This document shows, in pieces, positions 57,847 to 64,000 of a stretch of 64,000 nt of DNA. This stretch comes from Thermomonas sp. XSG. Its GTDB lineage: Bacteria; Pseudomonadota; Gammaproteobacteria; Xanthomonadales; Xanthomonadaceae. A program made the position numbers and the translations under genes. Below the pieces are notes generated by a model that did no database searches, was not told the origin of the DNA, and worked only from the letters and a program-made list of their open reading frames with translations. Where the stretch lies: positions 992,001 through 1,056,000 of the forward strand of contig NZ_CP061497.1 in NCBI RefSeq assembly GCF_014678725.1, read 5' to 3'. The first letter of the stretch is position 1. Each line of letters begins with the position of its first letter.

Positions 57847-58806
57847 TCAACCGGCCTGCGCGGCGGCGGGCTGGGCGGTTTGCGGGGCGGCGGCGGTGGC
57901 CTCGGGCGCGGCTTCGGCTTCGGCAGCCGGCGCGGCCGGAGCCGCTTCCGGAGCCGCCGGGGCGGCCGGCGCGCGCTTGGCCTTCTCTTCGGCCAGCCAC
58001 TGCGCGAACTCTGCCTTGCTCACGGCCTTCACCACGATCGGCATGAAGCCGTGGTCCTTGCCGCACAGCTCGGCGCACTGGCCGCGGTAGATGCCCGGCT
58101 TCTCGATCTGCGCCCAGGCCTCGTTGACGATGCCCGGCACGGCGTCCTGCTTCCAGCCCAGCGCCGGCACCCACCAGGAGTGGATCACGTCGTCGGCGGT
58201 CAGCACGAAGCGCACCTTGGTATCGACCGGCAGCACCAGCACGTTGTCGACGTTCAGCAGGTAATGCGGGTCGTCGGCCTCGGTCACGACCTTGCCGCTC
58301 TGGCGCAGCTCGTCGTGCTTGCGGTCGAGACGGCTGGTGAAGGACACGTCCTCGCCCAGGTACTCGTACTTCCACATCCACTGGTAGCCGGTGACCTTCA
58401 CCGTCATCGCCGAATCGCGCACGTCGTACATGCGCATCAGGCCGCTGGTGGCCGGGAACGCCAGGCCGATCAGGATCAGCACCGGGATCGCCGTCCACAC
58501 CGCTTCCAGCCTGGTGCTGTGGGTGAAGGTGGTATCCGGCACCGCGCCCTTGGACTTGCGGAACTTAAAGATCGCCACGGCCATCGCGCCGAACACCAGC
58601 ACGCCGATCACCACGCAGACCCACAGCACCACCATGTGGGCGTCGTAGGCGGCCTGCGAGGTCGGGGTGACGCCCGGCCCCATGTTCAGCTGCCAGCGAT
58701 GCGGGTCGGCGGGACCGGCCGCGGCATCCTGCGCATGGACCGCCAGCGGCATCGCCACGGTCATCGCGGCGGCCAGCGCCAATTGTTTGAAACGACGGGA
58801 TGTCAT
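57847..58806 (-). CDS. ctaC: Cytochrome c oxidase subunit II
   Basis: This carries the CuA centre that accepts electrons from cytochrome c. The 319-residue precursor has a signal peptide (to about VHAQD), two membrane helices, and a cupredoxin domain with VTGYQWMWKYEY (electron entry Trp), SWWVPALGWKQDAVPG, and the CuA ligands in YRGQCAELCGKDHGFMPIVV. There is no fused cytochrome c domain; instead the C terminus is an Ala/Pro/Glu-rich tail of about 45 residues. ATG 58806 is chosen for the signal peptide; the frame is open 40 codons further upstream. Confidence 0.97.
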   Translation of the reverse strand: MTSRRFKQLALAAAMTVAMPLAVHAQDAAAGPADPHRWQLNMGPGVTPTSQAAYDAHMVVLWVCVVIGVLVFGAMAVAIFKFRKSKGAVPDTTFTHSTRLEAVWTAIPVLILIGLAFPATSGLMRMYDVRDSAMTVKVTGYQWMWKYEYLGEDVSFTSRLDRKHDELRQSGKVVTEADDPHYLLNVDNVLVLPVDTKVRFVLTADDVIHSWWVPALGWKQDAVPGIVNEAWAQIEKPGIYRGQCAELCGKDHGFMPIVVKAVSKAEFAQWLAEEKAKRAPAAPAAPEAAPAAPAAEAEAAPEATAAAPQTAQPAAAQAG

Positions 58807-58932
58807 CACACCGAGCCCCACATGTCCTGATTCGATTCCGGGATGGATGGCCGCGCAACGGATGCCCGGGCTGCAGGCAGCCTGGGAATCCGTATCCGCG
58901 CCCGACAGGTCACTAGTAAACAGCAACCCGTT

Positions 58933-58949
58933 TTGACTTGGATCAAGTC
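58933..58949. promoter_or_regulatory. FNR/Crp-type palindrome 1 between ctaC and putA
   Basis: TTGAC-TTGG-ATCAA (58933-58946) matches nine of ten bases of the FNR/ANR half-site pair TTGAT-N4-ATCAA. It is embedded in a perfect 6-3-6 inverted repeat, GACTTG-GAT-CAAGTC (58935-58949). Its centre is about 133 bases before the ctaC start and 140 before the putA start. Confidence 0.5.
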
Positions 58950-58968
58950 TGCGCAGGGATCGCGCACG

Positions 58969-58985
58969 GACTTGATCTGAGTCAA
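58969..58985. promoter_or_regulatory. FNR/Crp-type palindrome 2 between ctaC and putA
   Basis: TTGAT-CTGA-GTCAA (58972-58985) again matches nine of ten bases of TTGAT-N4-ATCAA and repeats the GACTTG/ATC core of site 1. The two centres are 39 bases apart, close to four helical turns, so regulators could bind on the same face of the DNA. Confidence 0.5.
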
Positions 58986-59081
58986 AGATTACTGGCGCAG
59001 CGGGGCCACGGCAACCGGCGCATGCCTGTTTGGTGCCGCCGATCTACACTATGGCCCCCTGCGAACACTGCCTGCGGGCGC

Positions 59082-62000
59082 ATGAGCATCGATTCCCCGA
59101 CCGTTTCCGTCGCTCCCATCCTGTCCCCGGAGCTGGCCCCGCCCGCGCCGGATTCCCGCGCCGCGATCACCGCCGGCTGGATCCGCGACGAGGCCACCCA
59201 CGTCCGCGAACTGCTGGAACAGGCCCGCCTGCCCGCCGCGGAGCGCGACGCCGCCCAGGCGGTGGCCGCCGACCTGGTCCGCCGGGTGCGCGCCCGCGCC
59301 CGCAACCAGGGCGTGGTGGAAGCCTTCATGCGCCAGTACGACCTTGGCAGCGAGGAGGGCGTGCTGTTGATGTGCGTGGCGGAGGCGCTGCTGCGCATCC
59401 CCGACCAGGCCACCGCCGACGCGCTGATCCGCGACAAGCTGGGTGACGCCAACTGGAAGCGCCACCTTGGCCAGTCGGACTCGGTGCTGGTCAACGCCTC
59501 CACCTGGGGCCTGATGCTGACCGGCAGGCTGGTCGACCTGGCCGACGACACCAAACGCGACGTCCACGGCGCATTCCAGCGTCTGGTCGGCCGCGCCGGC
59601 GAGCCGGTGATCCGGCTGGCCGTGCGCCAGGCGATGAAGATCATGGGACACCAGTTCGTGTTGGGTCGGACCATCGACGAGGCGCTGGCGCGCAGCCGCA
59701 AGGGCGACGGCGCGAACTACCGTTATTCCTTCGACATGCTGGGCGAAGGCGCGCTGACCACCAGGGATGCGCTGCGCTACCAGGAAGCCTACCGCAGCGC
59801 CATCCATGCGATCGGGCGCGACTACGCGCCGCACCGCCAGACCGCGCCCGACGCGGTGTTCGGCGCGCCCAGCATCTCGGTCAAGCTGTCCGCCCTGCAC
59901 CCGCGCTATGAGCACGCCAAGCGCGCGCGCGTGCTGGACGAGCTGGGCGGCCGCCTGCTGGAACTGTCGCAGCTGGCCAAGCAGTACGACATCGGGCTGA
60001 CCATCGACGCCGAGGAAACCGACAGGCTCGAACTCTCGCTGGACCTGATCTTCCAGGTGCTGGCGGACGCGTCGCTGCGCGGCTGGAACGGCTTCGGTAT
60101 CGTCGTGCAGGCCTACCAGAAGCGCGCGCCGTTCGTGATCGACCACATCGCCGCCATGGCCGGCCAGCTGGGCCGGCGCATCCCGGTGCGGCTGGTCAAG
60201 GGCGCCTACTGGGATGCCGAGGTCAAGCGCGCGCAGATGGACGGGCAGGCCGGCTACCCGCTGTTCACCCGCAAGCAGAACACCGACGTCAGCTACATCG
60301 CCAATGCGCGCCGGCTGCTCGATGCGGGCGACGCGATCTACCCGATGTTCGCCACCCACAACGCGCAGACCATCGCCACCGTGCACCGGATGGCGCGGGC
60401 GATGCGCGGCCGCCGCGACTTCGAGTTCCAGAAGCTGCACGGCATGGGCGACGACCTGTACGCGGAAGTGATTCCGGCCGACCGGCTGGACGTCCCCTGC
60501 CGCGTGTACGCCCCGGTCGGCAGCCATGAGGACCTGCTGCCCTACCTGGTGCGCCGCCTGCTCGAGAACGGCGCCAACTCCAGCTTCGTCAACCGCATCA
60601 CCGACGAGAGCATCCCGGTCGAGGAACTGATCCGCGATCCGGTGGAATTCGTGTCCTCGCTCGAACACATCCAGCACCCCCGCATCCCGCTGCCGGTCAA
60701 CCTGTACCGCAGCCAGAACCAGCATCGAGACAATTCCATGGGCATCAACCTGGCCAATGACGACGCGCTGCGCGACCTTGCGGCGGCGATGAACAGCGCC
60801 GGCGCCGGCAGCTGGACCGCCGGCCCGCTGGTACCGGGCACCCAGCCCGCGGGCGAGAAGATCGCGGTCACCAACCCGGCCGACCGCCGCGAGGTGGTGG
60901 GCCACTGGCAGGCCAGCACCAGCGCCGAGGTCGAGCGCGCGCTGGCCAATGCGGTGGCCGCGCAGCCCGGCTGGGACGCCACCCCGGCCAGCTCGCGCGC
61001 CGCCCTGCTGGAACACGCCGCGGACCTGCTGGAGGCGCGCATGCCGGCCTACATGGCGATGTGCACCAAGGAAGCCGGCAAGACGCTGGCCGACGGCATC
61101 GCCGAAGTGCGCGAGGCGGTGGACTTCCTGCGCTACTACGCATTGCAGGCGCGCGAGCACTTCGCCCCGGTCGCCCTGCCCGGCCCCACCGGCGAATCCA
61201 ACCAGCTGCAGCTGGCCGGGCGCGGCGTGTTCGCCTGCATCAGCCCGTGGAATTTCCCGCTGGCCATCTTCCTCGGCCAGATCGCGGCCGCGCTGGCCGC
61301 CGGCAATACCGTGATCGCCAAGCCGGCGGAGCAGACCAACCTCATCGGGTTTGCCGCGGTGAAGCTGCTGCACGAGGCCGGCATCCCGCAGGACGTGCTG
61401 CAGTACCTGCCCGGCGACGGCGCCACCGTCGGTGCCGCATTGACCCGCGACCCGCGCGTGGCCGGGGTGTGCTTCACCGGCTCCACCGAAACCGCGCGCC
61501 TGATCAACCGCGCGCTGGCCAGCCGCGAGGCCGGCCCGATCGCCACCCTGATCGCCGAGACCGGCGGCCAGAACGCGATGATCGCCGACAGCTCCTCGCT
61601 GCCCGAGCAGGTGGTCAAGGACGCGCTGGGTTCGGCCTTCACCTCCGCCGGCCAGCGCTGCTCGGCGGCGCGGGTGCTGCTGGTGCAGGACGACATCGCC
61701 GACAAGGTGATCAGCATGCTGGCTGGCGCGATGGCGGAGCTGAAGGTGGGCGACCCCGGCCTGCCGTCCACCGACGTCGGCCCGGTGATCGACACCGATG
61801 CCAAGTGCGTGCTCGACGAACACGCCAGCAGGATGCAGGGCTCGGCGAAATTCATCGCCCAGGCCACACTGGGCGAAGGCACCGAACACGGCACCTTCTT
61901 CGCGCCGACCGCGTGGGAGCTGCAGTCGATCGCGCAGCTGGACCGCGAGAAGTTCGGCCCCGCCCTGCACGTGGTGCGCTGGAAGGCGGACGAACTGGAC

Positions 62001-62297
62001 GCGCTGATCGACACCATCAATGCCACCGGTTACGGCCTGACCCTGGGCATCCATTCGCGCATCGACGCCACCATCGACCGCATCGTGGCGCGCGCCAAGG
62101 TCGGCAACATCTACGTCAACCGCAACCAGATCGGCGCGGTGGTCGGGGTGCAGCCGTTCGGCGGCCAGGACCTGTCCGGCACCGGCCCCAAGGCCGGCGG
62201 CCCGCACTACCTGCCGCGCTTCGCCACCGAGAAGACGGTGACCGTCAACACCACCGCCGCCGGCGGCAACGCCAGCCTGCTGACCCTGGGCGACTGA
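59082..62297 (+). CDS. putA: Bifunctional proline dehydrogenase / L-glutamate gamma-semialdehyde dehydrogenase
   Basis: This oxidises proline to glutamate in two steps, with FAD and quinone first and NAD second. At 1071 residues it has an N-terminal helical arm, the PRODH barrel (about residues 130-480; RLVKGAYWDAEVKRAQ, YPMFATHNAQT, RVYAPVGSHEDLLPYLVRRLLENGANSSF cited by VGSHEDLL) and the ALDH domain (about 580-1040), with ISPWNFPLAIF, catalytic Glu in AETGGQNAM and Cys860 in GQRCSAARV. It lacks the ribbon-helix-helix DNA-binding domain of E. coli PutA, so it cannot repress itself that way. ATG 59082 (MSIDSPTVSVAP) is chosen; the longer frame covers the regulatory region. Confidence 0.96.
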   Translation: MSIDSPTVSVAPILSPELAPPAPDSRAAITAGWIRDEATHVRELLEQARLPAAERDAAQAVAADLVRRVRARARNQGVVEAFMRQYDLGSEEGVLLMCVAEALLRIPDQATADALIRDKLGDANWKRHLGQSDSVLVNASTWGLMLTGRLVDLADDTKRDVHGAFQRLVGRAGEPVIRLAVRQAMKIMGHQFVLGRTIDEALARSRKGDGANYRYSFDMLGEGALTTRDALRYQEAYRSAIHAIGRDYAPHRQTAPDAVFGAPSISVKLSALHPRYEHAKRARVLDELGGRLLELSQLAKQYDIGLTIDAEETDRLELSLDLIFQVLADASLRGWNGFGIVVQAYQKRAPFVIDHIAAMAGQLGRRIPVRLVKGAYWDAEVKRAQMDGQAGYPLFTRKQNTDVSYIANARRLLDAGDAIYPMFATHNAQTIATVHRMARAMRGRRDFEFQKLHGMGDDLYAEVIPADRLDVPCRVYAPVGSHEDLLPYLVRRLLENGANSSFVNRITDESIPVEELIRDPVEFVSSLEHIQHPRIPLPVNLYRSQNQHRDNSMGINLANDDALRDLAAAMNSAGAGSWTAGPLVPGTQPAGEKIAVTNPADRREVVGHWQASTSAEVERALANAVAAQPGWDATPASSRAALLEHAADLLEARMPAYMAMCTKEAGKTLADGIAEVREAVDFLRYYALQAREHFAPVALPGPTGESNQLQLAGRGVFACISPWNFPLAIFLGQIAAALAAGNTVIAKPAEQTNLIGFAAVKLLHEAGIPQDVLQYLPGDGATVGAALTRDPRVAGVCFTGSTETARLINRALASREAGPIATLIAETGGQNAMIADSSSLPEQVVKDALGSAFTSAGQRCSAARVLLVQDDIADKVISMLAGAMAELKVGDPGLPSTDVGPVIDTDAKCVLDEHASRMQGSAKFIAQATLGEGTEHGTFFAPTAWELQSIAQLDREKFGPALHVVRWKADELDALIDTINATGYGLTLGIHSRIDATIDRIVARAKVGNIYVNRNQIGAVVGVQPFGGQDLSGTGPKAGGPHYLPRFATEKTVTVNTTAAGGNASLLTLGD

Positions 62298-62331
62298 TCC
62301 GCCGCCCCGCGTCCCTTGCTGCAATCGAACG

Positions 62332-62352
62332 CCCCGCTACGGCGGGGTTTTT
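62332..62352 (+). terminator. Intrinsic terminator of putA
   Basis: CCCCGC (62332-62337) and GCGGGG (62342-62347) form a 6-bp GC stem with a TACG tetraloop, followed directly by five T residues. It lies about 35 bases after the putA stop. Confidence 0.82.
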
Positions 62353-62401
62353 CATGCGCGCATTGCGAGAATGGAACGGGCGCCCTGTTGCATCGACGCG
62401 C

Positions 62402-62429
62402 AAAAAAGAAGCCCCGCTTGCGCGGGGCT
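62402..62429 (-). terminator. Intrinsic terminator of the fadL-type gene
   Basis: AGCCCCGC (62410-62417) and GCGGGGCT (62422-62429) form an 8-bp stem with a TTGC loop. On the minus strand it is followed by TCTTTTTT. It lies 25 bases beyond the stop of the convergent outer membrane gene. Confidence 0.82.
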
Positions 62430-62453
62430 CCCAGTCTTGCGGGGACGCGAAGA

Positions 62454-63908
62454 TCAGAACTTGTAGTTCATGGAAGCGCCCAGCACGTCGCCCTGCACCT
62501 TGTACTTGCCGCTCAGCACGTTGCCGGTGGCGGTGACGGCGTTGACCGACGGATCGTTGGTCAGCAGGTGGGTGTAGCCGAAGTTGAACTCGGTCTTCTC
62601 CGACGGCATCCAGCCCAGGCCGAACGACAGCCAGGTGCGGGTGGTGTCGGGCACGCGGACGTCGCGGTGCGCGTTGTTGGTGGGGGTCTGGTCGTAACCC
62701 ACGCCGCCACGCAGGGTGATGGTGTCGGACAGCTTGTACTCGGTGCCGATCGACGCGAAGGTGGTGTCGTCGTAACCGAACTCCAGCACGTTGTTGGGCT
62801 GGTTGGAGTCGAAGTCCACCGTCACCTGGTCGAACGACGGCGCCCATGCGGTGCGCGACACGTCGCCCATCACCGTCCAGCGGTCGTTGACGCGGTGGGT
62901 GATGCTGAGCGTGGCCGAGGCCGGCAGGGTCAGCGTGGCCTTGCCGCCGGAGTTGACGAAGGTGCCCGGCGCCTGCGTGGCCAGGAACGCCGCCACGTTG
63001 GCCGGCATGTCGAAGGTGGCCTTGCCGTTGCTGATGTCGTGCTCGACCTTGGAGCGGTAGCTCAGCGCGATGTTGGTGTCCTCGGTCACGCTGAAGGTCG
63101 CGCCCAGCACGTAGCCCCAACCGTTGTGGCTGCCTTCCAGGCTGGCGAAGCCGTCGGCGCTGCCCGGGTAGAAGCCCAGCAGGGCCATCTGCTGCGACGC
63201 GGCGGCGGCGGCGGCCTTGGCCTGCGCCGGCGAACCGCCACCCTGCAGCACCGCGGCGGCGGCCTTCTGCTGCGCGGAACCGTTGATCACCGCGCCCATG
63301 TCCACCGCATTGCTCAGCTCGATGGTCAGGTGTTCGTAGAACACGCTGGCGCCGAAGGAGACGTAGGGATTGACGTCATAGGAGAACGCCGCGCCCAGGT
63401 CGACCGCCTTCAGGTCGGTCTTGACGCCGTGGTAGCGGCCCACCCAGTCCTTGTCGTATTCGGTCTTGAAGCCGAACGGCGCGGTCAGCGACACGCCGAA
63501 ATGCATGTTGTCGTTCTCGCCGAACGGCAGGTGGAAATACGCGGCCGGCACCGGCGCGATCATGCCGGCGTCGCCACCGTTGCCGCCGGAGATCGCGGTG
63601 CCCGTGCCCGGGCCGGTGGGGCCGTTGTTGCGCGCGCTGTAGCCATCCTGCAGCTTGGCCGAGAAGCTGATGGCGCTCAGGTCGGTCTGGAACTGGCGGC
63701 CGTTGAGCAGGCGCATCGAAGCGGGGTTGGTGGCCACCACGGAGGCGTCGCCCCAGGCGCTGGTGGAACCGGCGAACGCGCGGCCGAGGCCCTTGGCGCT
63801 GTTCTCCTTGAGCTGGAACGCGGCGGCATCGGCATGACCCCAGGCGAGGACGCCCGCGATGCCGACGGCCAGAGCGGTGAGACGGGCGAGCGTGGAAGCA
63901 GTATGCAT
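62454..63908 (-). CDS. FadL/OmpP1-family outer membrane transporter
   Basis: A 484-residue 14-strand beta-barrel for hydrophobic compounds such as long-chain fatty acids. A signal peptide (to about ADAAA) precedes the plug domain with the family motif AFQLKENSAKGLGRAFAGSTSA and DASVVATNPASMRLL. Barrel strands with alternating residues follow, ending in the aromatic C-terminal YKF required for Bam recognition. ATG 63908 is chosen with GGAGAGAG upstream. An Ala/Gln-rich insertion (about 225-260) lies in an extracellular loop. No fadD or fadE gene is next to it in this window. Confidence 0.93.
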   Translation of the reverse strand: MHTASTLARLTALAVGIAGVLAWGHADAAAFQLKENSAKGLGRAFAGSTSAWGDASVVATNPASMRLLNGRQFQTDLSAISFSAKLQDGYSARNNGPTGPGTGTAISGGNGGDAGMIAPVPAAYFHLPFGENDNMHFGVSLTAPFGFKTEYDKDWVGRYHGVKTDLKAVDLGAAFSYDVNPYVSFGASVFYEHLTIELSNAVDMGAVINGSAQQKAAAAVLQGGGSPAQAKAAAAAASQQMALLGFYPGSADGFASLEGSHNGWGYVLGATFSVTEDTNIALSYRSKVEHDISNGKATFDMPANVAAFLATQAPGTFVNSGGKATLTLPASATLSITHRVNDRWTVMGDVSRTAWAPSFDQVTVDFDSNQPNNVLEFGYDDTTFASIGTEYKLSDTITLRGGVGYDQTPTNNAHRDVRVPDTTRTWLSFGLGWMPSEKTEFNFGYTHLLTNDPSVNAVTATGNVLSGKYKVQGDVLGASMNYKF

Positions 63909-64000
63909 GGCAGGAACTCTCTCCGATGGTGTTGGTTTTATGGGCATTGCACGCGCATCAACCGGCACAATTGCAGGTCTTCTGCATGCCCGGGCGAGCG

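Noticed and set aside
55388-58090. Long plus-strand open frame opposite ctaG, ctaD and ctaC
   Set aside because: It is antisense to the oxidase genes, His/Arg/Gln rich and without homology; a composition artefact. The similar frames at 39434-41986, 46583-49018 and 59049-62324 on the minus strand were rejected for the same reason.
58938-59081. 48-codon N-terminal extension of PutA
   Set aside because: It overlaps the divergent promoter region and its palindromes, shows no ribbon-helix-helix pattern, and the PutA-like sequence starts after ATG 59082.

Overview
The window is chromosomal DNA from a very GC-rich gammaproteobacterium, most likely a member of the Xanthomonadales/Lysobacteraceae (the Xanthomonas-Lysobacter-Luteimonas-Thermomonas group). 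The grounds are gene-level: the order rpsU-yqeY-GNAT-dnaG, a short AMP nucleosidase, a CGFS glutaredoxin fused to rhodanese, a plant-type GshA, engB beside cytochrome c4 and two DsbA-like proteins, and a REP-like inverted repeat of the kind seen in Xanthomonas relatives. This is a family-level inference, not a species call. Coding density is high, no gap between genes exceeds about 280 bases, and I see no insertion sequence, prophage, tRNA, rRNA or CRISPR array.

Layout. 1-14.9 kb holds central metabolism and housekeeping: a 5'-truncated fumarylacetoacetate-hydrolase family gene, mscL, a secreted M28 peptidase, aceE, maeB, a gltS/D-amino-acid dehydrogenase pair, a QEGLA-family metalloprotein overlapping rsgA, an AlaA-like aminotransferase and an SGNH hydrolase. 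14.8-17.8 kb is a compact minus-strand cassette: ECF sigma factor, FecR-domain membrane protein, secreted intradiol-dioxygenase-like lipoprotein and cytochrome b561. 17.9-25.9 kb carries the glutaredoxin-rhodanese fusion, amn, a tandem amidohydrolase pair whose second member has lost its metal ligands, and small conserved genes. 25.9-28.2 kb is a formaldehyde detoxification operon (frmR-adhC-fghA) with a recognisable FrmR-type operator. It is followed by ppc, gshA, engB, cytochrome c4, two DsbA-like proteins, a lytic transglycosylase and cca.

41.6-44.8 kb is a tightly coupled minus-strand operon: folB, a sepiapterin-reductase-like SDR, a PTPS-III-like pterin enzyme, a MidA-like methyltransferase and a VanZ protein. 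It is the most interesting metabolic cluster in the window, because two enzymes that can make the same folate precursor are translated together with a pterin-type reductase. 44.9-49.1 kb is tsaD facing the rpsU-yqeY-GNAT-dnaG macromolecular synthesis cluster.

49.1-58.8 kb (minus strand) encodes the aa3-type cytochrome c oxidase and its assembly factors (ctaC, ctaD, a 45-residue assembly protein, ctaG, ctaE, SURF1, a hypothetical protein, ctaA, ctaB). A DUF2909 gene in opposite orientation and a bidirectional terminator split it. The alkylation-repair genes alkB and an ada-like gene are attached to its 3' end. A 275-base divergent region with two FNR-type palindromes separates the oxidase genes from putA, which is followed by a fadL-type outer membrane transporter at the end of the window.
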